Assembly (NCBI GenBank): GCA_038380435.1
Contig: JAWZYU010000025.1
Coordinates: 48,616,691-48,680,690, forward strand
Length of the DNA stretch: 64,000 bases
Reading direction: 5' to 3'
Source: Ryuthela nishihirai
Lineage: Eukaryota; Arthropoda; Arachnida; Araneae; Heptathelidae
Numbering within the stretch: position 1 is the stretch's first letter; each line of letters opens with the position of its first letter. This document shows positions 55,625 to 64,000 of the stretch, piece after piece. A program made the translations under genes and the position numbers. The notes beneath the pieces were generated by a model that was not told the DNA's origin, did no database searches, and saw only the letters and a program-made list of their open reading frames with translations.

Positions 55625-56625
55625 ATAAAATCCACCTCTTGCCCTCACAACAGCAGCAATGCATATTGTCATGGACTCTACCAGGTGTTGGAAACATTCG
55701 GGTGGTATTATGGCCCATAATTACAGGACAACCATCTATAAAATGCTGGGAGTTACCAGTGGTGGGTTTTGGGGCTCGAATGCATTGCTCTACTTTGTCC
55801 CACAGATGCTCAATAGGGTTGAAATCTGGAGAGTGAAAACTCTCCGGATTTCGAGGGTTGTGAATTCGCTGGAATGCCCCTCTAATCAGTCCTTTGCCAA
55901 ACACGAGCGATGAGACACCTCATTGTCTTGTTGAAAGAAGGGACCCTACTGTGGGAAAAGGTAGCCATGAATGGATGTAGGTGGTCGGCAAGTACGTCAA
56001 CATTGTCTTGTGTGGTGATGGTGGTCTCAGTAGGTACAAGGAACTCCAAGGTGGCCAATGCAAACATACCCCAGAATATTACATTGCCTCCACCAGCCTG
56101 ACACCCTGACTTGACAGTTGGGGTTCATGCACATGCAACGACCCCATCTCCATGTTGTAGTTGGAACCTCGATTCGTTGAACCAAGCTATCTATTTTCAG
56201 TCTTCCATGGTGTGTTGGCAATGTTCCTTTGCCCACTGCATCCTCATAGCCCTGTGACATGCTGTTAACAAGGATACTCAATGTGGGCATCAGCTGCTTA
56301 TAGCCCAGTCATGCTATTATATGTTGAATGGTCTTTGCATAAAGCCTCCCTGTCATTGAATGCTGACATTATCATCTGCACTATGGCCTTCTGTTCCAAC
56401 ATTATGATATGGGAGAGAGAGTGCTCACCTGAAACATCGACCTGATTATGACCGCATTTTTACTAGCAACTGCAGATTTTGTTTAGTCCTGGTACACATG
56501 CGCAAACAATCATAGGCAGAAATCCCAGAGTTCTGCAGTCGCAGATATGGAGACCCCATCTTCCTCACACCAGCTATCTGCCCATGATCAAACTTGCTCA
56601 GGTCACCATGTTTACCCATTATAAC
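55625..56625 (-). pseudogene. Tc1-like transposase (family T3), degenerate
   Basis: Minus strand. The start is MGKHGDLSKFDHGQIAG at 56619 (helix-turn-helix region). The middle is KGTLPTHHGRLKIDSLVQR and the segment reading VRVSGWW where GGGS usually lies (56027-56290). The DDE C-terminal part is SPDFNPIEHLWDKVEQCI (55542-55904) with D and E kept. Frames are broken several times. Terminal repeats were not identified, so the bounds are those of coding similarity. Confidence 0.75.
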
Positions 56626-57447
56626 AGTTGCAGGTACAAGTAAGTTTACAATAGGTAGGTTGAAGGATAAACTTCAAATTTTTTATGGAATGTTGAGTTG
56701 AAGCATAAATGCATACTTTTGTAGTTAATGCTAATTTGATGGTTGAAGTACATATGGTCATATATTTTCATGTGTCTATCAGTTTTTTAAGTAGAGATAG
56801 CAGGTAAAAAATTAGGTTAATGTTTTTAAAATTTATTTAAAAATTTATAAAATACTAATATTTGTGTACAAAAAATTGCAGCATTCTACTAAGAAATTGT
56901 TAACCCCTAACACTTTCAGTGCCATATCAGCCGAAACTGCGGAGTTTTTAGATGGACTTTTCCAATCAATGCTATTCCTTGCTCTTCACTACCTCCTACC
57001 TGCAGTTTGAACCGTTTTGGGCCAATGTGATATAGAAAAGTTTAAAGTGCCAGAAAACATTGTAGTTCCCAGAGGCAAATGAAGTCTCATATCCATTGGG
57101 AACTATAGTTCCCAATATAACATTTATTTTTATCAATCCTGGAAGTTTATGAACTAAATTTGATAATTAATATAAATTGATGATTTATATATTTAGTAAA
57201 GTTGCCAAAACTGAAAAAGGAACTATTGCACTGCTGTGGTAACCAGTAACTGTGACTTTTCTTTCCACCTGAGTGTAGGTTTTTTTTTTTCCTTCTTTTA
57301 GTATTCCCAAACTAAACTTTCATGGAGAGTGTTCTGTGAAATTCTGTCATTAAACTTTTTATCTTTTGAAATTCCCTCAAAATAACTCGTCTAATGCGTT
57401 AGTAGTTAAATGTTGATGACAATAGTTCTAGTACACACATAGTAATG
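56626..57447. other. DNA without recognised gene
   Basis: A GTTAACCCCTAACACTTTCA stretch near 56898-56917 resembles the CCCTTTCAGTGTCC end of the piggyBac-like family, but no partner end was found. Otherwise nothing recognised. Confidence 0.3.
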
Positions 57448-57596
57448 TACACCGAAGAGCCAAAACATATGACCAGCGCATCTTTATGCAAATCGAAGCA
57501 ATTGCAGGTAAATGACAGTGCATGTGATGATCTTGAAATGGTGTAAATAACACCTGATACTGAGCTCTGTTAATCAATGTTATTCTCGTTCTTCAG

Positions 57597-58210
57597 ATGG
57601 GAACGGCAGCAGAATTAAGTGAATTTGACAATGGCCACATTGTAATGACCAGACAGCTGGGTCTGAGCATTTCTGAGATGGCAAGGCTTGTGGGGTTCTC
57701 ATGGTCAACCATGGTTAGTACCTTAAAAAGTGGTGCGAGGAGGGAAAAAACCATGAACTGCCATCAAGGTGTGGGCCTCATTGATGCTAGAAGTGAGTGA
57801 AGGCTATCCTGTATGGTATGAGCCAACAGAAGACGTGCAACTTGCCCATAATTTTAATGCTGGTGATGGGAGTAATGTGTCACAATACACAGTACATCGA
57901 ACCCTGCTGAAAATGGGACTGTGTAGCCACAGGCCGCTCAGAGTGCCCATGCTAACCTTGGTTCACCGTCGAAAGTTCCTACAATGGGCAAGGGAGCATC
58001 AAAACTGAACCTTGAATGATTGAAAGAAGTTCGTCTGATCCGATGAATCTCCAGTTGCACCATGTGGATGGCCGGGTACTTGTACATTGTTTACCTTGGG
58101 GATTTGTTGGCACCAGGATGCACCGTGGGATGAAAACAAGCCAGTGGATGAAGTGTAATATTTTGGGCAGTGTTCTACTGCGAAACCTTGGATCCAGTCA
58201 TTCATGTGCA
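57597..58210 (+). pseudogene. Outer Tc1 transposase, N-terminal part
   Basis: 57597-57800 encodes MGTAAELSEFDNGHIVMTRQ and LSISEMARLVGFSWSTMVS (paired-like helix-turn-helix). 57769-58008 continues with YTVHRTLLKMGLCSHRPLRV and HRRKFLQWAREHQN. A stop truncates it before the first catalytic Asp. The frame from 58016 keeps FQLHHVDGRV-like wording (58061-58084). The reading is resumed after the nested element at 59480. Confidence 0.75.
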
Positions 58211-58218
58211 GGTAACTA

Positions 58219-59439
58219 CACTGAAGTGCTCTTAAATTAGGGATAGCAACCTAGTAATGTGTTGGACCCCCTTCTAGCCCTGATAACGGCCGCCACATGA
58301 TGAGTAAAGGACTCCACAAGCTTGTGTAAAATGTTCCACAGGTATGGTGACCCATGCATCCTCCAGAGCTGTCCACAATTCTCTCAAGGTTGTTGCTGAT
58401 GGGACATAGGCCTGAACACTCTGCTCGACAGTATCCCAAAGTTTTTTGATGGGATTTAAATCTGGGCTTCTAGGTGGCCAATTCGTTATTTCAGAGTCAG
58501 CAGAATGTTCCTGCAACCATGCAGTAGCCAACTTGGACCTATGAGATTGAACAGTTGTCTTGCTGATAGATGCCATCTCCATTGGGATGCATGATGGCCA
58601 TAAATGGGTGTAAATGGTCAGCCGTGAGTTCTGTGTACTGGGATGCATTGAGAGTCATTGGTACACATTCCAAAGGTCCCACATACGTCCAACTGAAGAC
58701 ACCCCAAGCCATCATTGAGCCACCACCAGCTTGTACTGTTCCAACCTGACATGCAAGATCCACGGCTTCATGGGGTTAGAACATACCCTCAGTTTCCCAT
58801 CAGTGTGATGAAGTTTAAATCAGGATTCATCACTCCAGGCTATCTGTTGCCAATTTTTGATGGTCCAGTTTCGATGTTCTTTAGCAAAGGCAAGGCATTG
58901 AGCCCAGTGTTGTGCTTTAGAAATGGGACTCTCGTAGGTTGGCTGCTCCCAAAGCCGAGACAATGAAGTGAGCATTGCACGGTCCATGTACTGACTTCCT
59001 GGTTGGAACCTGCTTTCAGATGGGAGGTGATTTCAGATAATGTCTGAACCCTATTGGTCCATATGATACCATTCAGATGGCAAAGCTCACAATCATTCGT
59101 GACTGGTTGTCCTTTGCAGTTTGTCCGGGTACTTGTATTTTTACCGGAATTTTCACATTCCCGGAACACTCGTGGAACTGTGGTATGAGAAAATCCAAGT
59201 TTGTTGACAATTTCGGAGATAGAGTGTCCCATCTGTTGGGCACCTATGATCTCTGCCCTCTGTCAAATGCATCTAAATCCCATCCTTTCCCATTACGCTT
59301 CTCATGATGAATGCTTGGCGAAGCCAAAGCTGACAGCTATATATGACCAGAGTTTCAGCCACGCATGCATGCAAATGTGGGACTTGTGATACTGAATTTG
59401 GATAACGTCTCCTATCCCTAATTCAGTGGCACCTCAGTG
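58219..59439 (-). mobile_element. Nested Tc1-like transposon (family T2), 1221 bp
   Basis: Ends CACTGAAGTGCTCTTAAATT and, inversely, CACTGAGGTGCCACTGAATT. TA target at 58217-58218 and 59440-59441. It is inserted in the middle of the outer Tc1 transposase. It belongs to a separate family by terminal sequence and protein. Confidence 0.88.
58274..59262 (-). pseudogene. Nested Tc1 transposase, broken, catalytic Glu changed
   Basis: 59232-58840: MGHSISEIVNKLGFSHTTVP (helix-turn-helix) through LGFGSSQPTRVPFLK. 58763-58539: VQAGGGSMMAWGVFSW and LHPFMAIMHPNGDGIYQQDN (second catalytic Asp context). 58648-58274: WPPRSPDLNPIKKLWDTVEQ, where the family has NPIE.LWD, so the third catalytic acid is Lys. 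At least two frameshifts as well. The protein could not cut DNA. Confidence 0.8.
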
Positions 59440-59441
59440 TA

Positions 59442-59820
59442 TGACATCTACCACCTACCTAAATTTCACTGAAGACCAGGTACATCCTTTCATGGCAACA
59501 GTATTCCACTCTAGTAATGCCTTCTTTTAGCAGGATAATGCGCTATGCCACATTGCCCGGATTTTTCAAGAATGGTTTGCAGAACATGAGGAAGACTTCC
59601 AGGTATTGCCCTGGCCTCCAAATTCCCTGGACATCAATCCAATCGAGCATCTGTGGTTTGTATTGGAATAGCCTATCTGATCTGCAGCGACTCAAACACG
59701 TAACTAAACAAGAGTTAAGGGATCTGCTGGTAATGTTTTGGTACCAGATACCACAAGATATCGTTAGAAATCTTGTGTGTCCATGCCTCACTGGGTAAGA
59801 GCTGTTTTGGTGGTACATGG
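59442..59820 (+). pseudogene. Outer Tc1 transposase, C-terminal part
   Basis: After the nested element the outer copy continues: HPFMATVFHSSNAFF, QQDNALCHIARIFQEWF and LPWPPNSLDINPIEHLW with D and E kept, ending near HTGLSAVLVVHG in a shifted frame. The frame 59517-59798 captures part of it out of phase. Confidence 0.7.
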
Positions 59821-59873
59821 AGGACCAACGTCATATTAGGCAGTTAGTTGTAATGTTTTTGCTCTTCGGTGTA

Positions 59874-60489
59874 TAGTACACAATATAGTAACTATGATGA
59901 AACTTCCAGCACTGCTGTACAAGAAAAAATATATGGAATTATTTAATTATCCTGTTTCAGGTAAATCTGTTTATGTATTATCATATAATATTATATTCTC
60001 TTTCTTTTACGATATAGCATGCTATATTCTGTTCAATAGTATTTCAGAATGAAGTCGAATCCAATGAAATTACTTCTTTTTAACTGTATTATTTTAAATA
60101 AGCACTACTAAAATTAATATGCCTGTTGTTTTTCCCAATTATTTCATTTTCTAAAAATTCAAAATTAAATTCTCTTTATTTTGGCATGTGACATGATTTA
60201 CTTTTGTCTGTTAGTTACTTCAGTATAAGATTTTAAAGTTGTTCTTTTTTTCTACTGGAACATTTCAAAATTAACCTGACTACTAGAGTACCCTGGCATG
60301 TTGGGGGTTTACAGTTTGCCGTGAACTATACTGGTTTCCAAAAGTTAAAGAACAACCTTACGTAAATGGGAAGCTAATGTTGAAGCTCTATAAATTCTAA
60401 ATTAAGTTTTTGTGTTTCAAAAAATGTAATAGATAAAGATCTCAATGAAATATATTAGTCTATTAAATTTCAACAATATTCGTTCAGTA
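59874..60489. other. AT-rich DNA, presumed NUP50 intron
   Basis: No exon or transposon end recognised. Confidence 0.35.
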
Positions 60490-60839
60490 TTTATGGCCTA
60501 CTGATCTGGTCATCTATGGCCACTTTTTTCTTTTTTTTTTCAAACCTGCTGAGGAGTGGTCAACTTCACAGGGTCCTGGTGCTGACCATTTATACCTACT
60601 AGACTGGACTTGTTTATGGATTTGAGCTTGATTATGGATCCTGGACTTGCTGCACTGGTGGGCCTCTGTTGAAGGAGAATCTGCCACTGTGTTTTCTGTT
60701 TGATTCTGGGTTGCCAGCCCTAAGTGAACAGAGGCATGGGATACCTTATATCAGCTGGTGGATAATCCTAATCAGAGGCCATCGCAGATACCTGAACCTC
60801 ACCTAGCTGGTTGGGCATTATCAATCCTAAACTGGAGTA

Positions 60840-61553
60840 ATGTGTCTCAGGCAGGCCATATGGCTCTTGAAAAGGTGGTGCCTGAAGTTCCTACAAGCAT
60901 TGGTGACTTCAGCCTTTAGCGGAGGAGGAACAGGTCTTTGCCCCATGTCTGCGATTAGGGAGCTGTTTGATATTGTCGGCATTCCCTCTCTCAATAAACA
61001 TAGTTTCTTTAAACATCCCACTAACCATTTTCTCTCCATAGGTAGTTGGAATGTGAGAACTCTGCACAGAGCTTTTTCTCTTGATATCCTCACACAAGAA
61101 TTCCACCATTATAATTTAGATATTCTCGGCTTGCAAGAGACCAGATGGACAGATAAAGGTCAGATTCTTAAAAATAATCTTAAATTTCTCTTTTCAGGGA
61201 GGGACGACAATAAGCATCACAAAGGCGTGGGTCTACTTCTCAGCAAACACACTAGTGATGCTCTTCTAGGATATTAGTGCATTAATGAAAGGTTTCTTAC
61301 AGCAAAATTTCAGACAAGCGTTAAAGACTTGAATGTTATCTGCTGTTATGCCCCCACCGAGGATGGCGATGAGAATGAGAAGGATAGGTTTTATGGACAA
61401 CTTCAGGATATTTTGAATTCTGTCAAGAAAGGAGATATTACCCTTGTTCTAGGTGACTTCAATGCCAAAGTTGGTACTGACTCTGACCTTTGGGGAGGGG
61501 TGATTGGCCCTTTTGGTATTGTTAGCTGCAATGGGCAACGTCTCCTACAGTAA
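60840..61553 (+). pseudogene. LINE copy 9: endonuclease N-terminal part
   Basis: 60840-61277 includes LKRWCLKFLQALV, GSWNVRTLHRAFSLDILTQE and NLDILGLQETRWTDKGQI, stopped by TAG at about 61275. 61329-61553 holds CYAPTEDGDENEKDRF and VLGDFNAKVGTDSDLWGG and stops after GQRLLQ. Catalytic Glu and GDFN are both kept. One stop and one frameshift separate the pieces. Confidence 0.8.
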
Positions 61554-61647
61554 GTAAACTAAATGGTTTCAGAATAACTAATACTTCTTACGAACACCGT
61601 GACATACATAGTATACATGGGTTTCACGTGATGGGCTGCATAGGAAT

Positions 61648-62892
61648 ATGATTGATTATATATTAATTAACAGCAAATGGGCTAGTTCTGTTAGAAATAC
61701 CAGGGCATATAGGGGAGCTGAAATTGGATCTGACAATTACCTTGTTAAGAGTGTCTTGCAACTTAAACTTAAAAAGTGTTGTGCTAAATTTAAAAAATTT
61801 ACCTTTAATACTGAAGCTCTGAAAGACCCAGTTATAGCTAAAGCTTACCATGATAGGTTACTTAGTCATTATGACAGTCATGGTTTGATTAATACTGAAG
61901 TTGAGGAAGAATGGGACCATTTTAAACAGGCTTTTTTGAAAACTAAGAGTACTCTTTTAGGAAAAAAGGAGCAGAGGAGGCAGAATTATTTAAGTGATAA
62001 GGCACTTGAGCTTATTTCAGAAAGAAGGAACTGCAGGAATGTCCTTAATCAGTATCCTACTAGTCCTAATAGAAAGGATTACAGAGAGCTTAATAAACGT
62101 GTAAAGGATCAGTTAGCTACTGAAAAGAATCTTTGGCTGACAAAGCTGAGGAAGCAGTTAGGCAGCACAACAAACAGCAGAAAGCTGTACCAGATAGTTA
62201 ATGTTTTATGTAGTAGAAAACGGACAGGTATACAAAGATTGCAGGATAAACAAGGTAAGGTTATAGAAGGTGAGGATTCTGTCATGGCTAGGTGGGCTGA
62301 GTATTTCAGTGATGTTCTAAACAATGCAGTTAGTTCTATTCCCATTGTTTGCAATGATGATAGATGCATTGGTGGCTTTAATGTTGGCCCTATAACACAA
62401 TCTGAAGTTATTTTGGCTGTTTCTAAACTTAAACTTCATAAATCCCCAGCGATAGATGAAATTACTACAGAAATGCTTAGAGCTGGGAATGTTTCAGTTA
62501 CCATTTGGATGACTGAAATTTTGAATATCTTTTATGATAAAGGCATGGTTCCTAAGGATTTTACCAGAGCTAGTATTATCCCTATTTTCAAAAAAGGTGA
62601 TCACAGTTCTTGTGATAACTATAGGGGTATCAGCCTACTCTCTGTTCCAGGGAAAGTTCTTTGCATGATTGTGCTTAATAGAATTAAGAATCTGGTTGAC
62701 AGGCAATTGCGTGATGAGCAATGTGGATTCAGAAGTGGTAGGGGATGTGTAGATGAGATATTTTCACTTAGGCAGATTCTTGAGAAATGTTTAGAGTTTC
62801 AGAAACCTTTGGTTGCTAGCTTTGTGATTTCAAAAAGGTTTCGACTCTATCGAAAGGTATTCAAAAAGGCGATCGTCATTATTTGTGGTTGA
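61648..62892 (+). pseudogene. LINE copy 9: endonuclease C-terminus, linker and RT to motif A, 414 codons
   Basis: MIDYILINSKWASSVRN, GSDNYLVKSV (catalytic His changed to Asn), the long linker with ALELISERRNCRNVLN, KSPAIDEITTEML, NYRGISLLSVPGKV and EQCGFRSGRGCVDEIFSL. Motif A is destroyed: after PLVASF the frame slips and a 20-30-base insertion near 62840-62870 replaces DFKKAFDSV by unrelated residues. The His-to-Asn change alone should disable the endonuclease. Confidence 0.82.
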
Positions 62893-63888
62893 TTGTGAGA
62901 TCATATGGTATACCAGACAAGTTAGTTAACATAATGAAAGTGCTCTATAATAACACTGAGTCGTGTGTGAGAGTTGGTAAGTCTTGTAGCAATTGGTTTA
63001 GCATTGCTTCTGGTGTTCGACAAGGGTGCATTTTGTCTCCTTTTCTCTTTAGTTTGGTTATTGATTATGTTATGCGAAATTCACTTCAAAGGGAAAGATT
63101 TTGGCCTTAAGTGGGCTGGAGATACGAAAATTTCTGATTTAGATTATGCTGATGATTTAGCCCTTTTGGCAAATGATGTTGATGAGATTGGTAGTATGGT
63201 AGGTTTGGTTATAAACAGAGAGAAAACTAAAGTGACGAAAATTGGTCAGGCAGGCTGTGATTCAGTTAATCTGAATGGTTGCAGTCTTGAGCAGGTGTCA
63301 CAATTTAATTATCTTTGGAGCTATGTAACAGATAATGGTGATGTGCGGCATGAGATTAACAGACGAATAGGGATTGCTGCCGGGACTTTTAAGAATCTAT
63401 GGAGATTGTGGAGAAATAGGCGTATATACCTAAAGACTAAAATTAGACTGTATAATAGTTTGGTTCTTTCTAGGGTTAGTTATGGTAGTGAAACTTGGAT
63501 GCTGTGTAAACAAGATAACAGGAAACTAGATGCTTTTGATTCTAGATGCTTACGCAGTATATTGGGTATTAGGTGGTTTAACTTTGTAACTAATGATGAG
63601 GTTAGGCAAAGGAGTCTGCAACCTCCTTTAAGCAGCATATTGTGCAGAGAGAGACTGCGCTGGTTTGGCCATGTTGCCCATACAGATAATTATAGATTGG
63701 CGAATAGGGTTATGAACAGTGTGCCTAGAGGCCTCAGAAGGAGGGGGAGACCTAGGATGCGGTGGGCAGACAATGTCAAACAGGACCTTGTTAGAATTTG
63801 TGTGCAGTGGCCAGATGCAGCAGATGTAGCTCAGGACAGATATGCAGAATGGAGAATTAAACTGCGCAGTCTGGTTGGACCTCAGTAG
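62883..63888 (+). pseudogene. LINE copy 9: RT motif B to C terminus
   Basis: 62883-63110 gives IASGVRQGCILSPFLF and ends SLQRERFWP at the same extra A as copy 8. In the shifted frame, 62974-63888 gives DYADDLALLANDVDEIGS, GLVINREKTKVTKI, FNYLWSYV, RWFGHVAHTDNYRL and RRRGRPRMRWADNVKQD, stopping after LVGPQ. It lacks MNSFIRAVDE as copy 8 does. A three-base insertion near 63846 adds a Glu (DRYAEWRIK). Confidence 0.82.
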
Positions 63889-63920
63889 CTCATGGCTGCT
63901 TGAGGATGATGATGATGATG

Positions 63921-63964
63921 TGTAAAAAAAAAAAGTGCTGTTCAGAGGTAAAACAACCCAAATT
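63921..63964 (+). mobile_element. SINE-A 3' end abutting LINE copy 9
   Basis: An A run then GTGCTGTTCAGAGGTAAAAC and AACCCA, identical in kind to the last 45 bp of SINE-A. The SINE head is not found at the LINE's 5' flank (60480), so this is either a truncated SINE or a remnant of the insertion target. Confidence 0.65.
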
Positions 63965-64000
63965 ATTTTGCTGGCTCTCAAGTTTTGTGGGAGTTTTTGC

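Larger units (their letters stand above)
57450..59871 (+). mobile_element. Tc1-like transposon (family T1), interrupted by another Tc1
   Basis: Ends CACCGAAGAGCCAAAACAT and, inversely, CACCGAAGAGCAAAAACAT, with TA on both sides (57448-57449, 59872-59873). Removing the nested element (58219-59439) leaves 1.2 kb, the usual Tc1 size. It is the same family as 45594-46746. Confidence 0.88.
60490..63920 (+). mobile_element. RTE-type LINE copy 9 (subfamily B), 5'-truncated in the UTR
   Basis: It starts in the 5' UTR at TGGCCTACTGATCTGGTCAT and ends with CTTGAGGATGATGATGATG. It is closely related to copy 8: the same one-base insertion and 30-bp deletion in the RT region and nearly identical sequence over the last 900 bp. 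The 3' side abuts a SINE-A tail (63921-63964). No target duplication was recognised. Confidence 0.85.

Noticed and set aside
56898..57420. Additional piggyBac-like end (GTTAACCCCTAACACTTTCA)
   Set aside because: It resembles the family terminus, but no matching opposite end or internal similarity was found.

Overview
This is an AT-rich animal (metazoan) nuclear genome window. It has split exons with GT/AG splice sites, tRNA-derived SINEs, LINEs and many cut-and-paste DNA transposons, and no prokaryotic gene organisation. Only two cellular genes could be recognised. PHF21A (BHC80, a histone-demethylase-complex PHD protein) lies on the minus strand, with three consecutive N-terminal coding exons at 12765-13596. 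NUP50 (nuclear pore / importin-alpha binding) lies on the plus strand, with its start-codon exon at 48414-48574. A comparatively GC-rich stretch of about 13.6-14.3 kb looks like a promoter region for PHF21A. A plus-strand splice-donor-bearing leader near 14.2 kb may be a non-coding first exon of a divergent gene, perhaps NUP50; that link is inference. PHF21A points to a bilaterian-type animal. An invertebrate such as an arthropod is my guess from the mobile-element mix, but the window does not prove it.

Almost everything else is mobile DNA. The dominant family is a non-LTR retrotransposon of about 3.6-3.7 kb with one endonuclease plus reverse-transcriptase ORF, a short 3' UTR and a (GAT)n tail. 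These features are typical of the RTE/BovB superfamily. I count at least eight copies or parts: 4550-8245 (+, full length), 22578-23020 (-), 23087-25700 (+), 28776-31087 (-), 33060-33350 (+, eroded), 33590-37195 (-, full length), 37196-39976 (-, older host of the previous copy), 41729-45232 (+) and 60490-63920 (+). All are broken, but the copy at 23.1-25.7 kb keeps a 600-codon open frame.

Non-autonomous elements include SINE-A (about 380 bp, tRNA-derived head), SINE-B (tRNA-derived head, with a 3' end resembling the RTE 3' end) and a set of fold-back elements whose arms carry a tRNA B-box-like motif. DNA transposons include a hAT (48818-53009, 8-bp target duplication), a small hAT MITE (29607-29904), and Tc1-like elements at 45.6-46.7, 55.6-56.6 and 57.4-59.9 kb, the last with another Tc1 nested inside. 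There are also a pogo/Tigger-like copy (46.8-47.9 kb), a TIR element split by a LINE (40850-45589), an eroded mariner-like 3' end (32.4-32.95 kb) and a long TTAA-flanked, piggyBac-like non-autonomous family (19937-22573, 3602-9631, and a partial copy near 0.43-1.65 kb).

Layout: 0-9.6 kb, piggyBac-like repeats split by a full-length LINE; 9.6-12.7 kb, PHF21A intron; 12.7-14.3 kb, PHF21A 5' exons and probable divergent promoter; 14.3-48.4 kb, intron-like DNA full of nested transposons; 48.4 kb, NUP50 exon; 48.6-64 kb, hAT, Tc1s and a final LINE, presumably inside a NUP50 intron. No further exon of either gene was recognised by eye.
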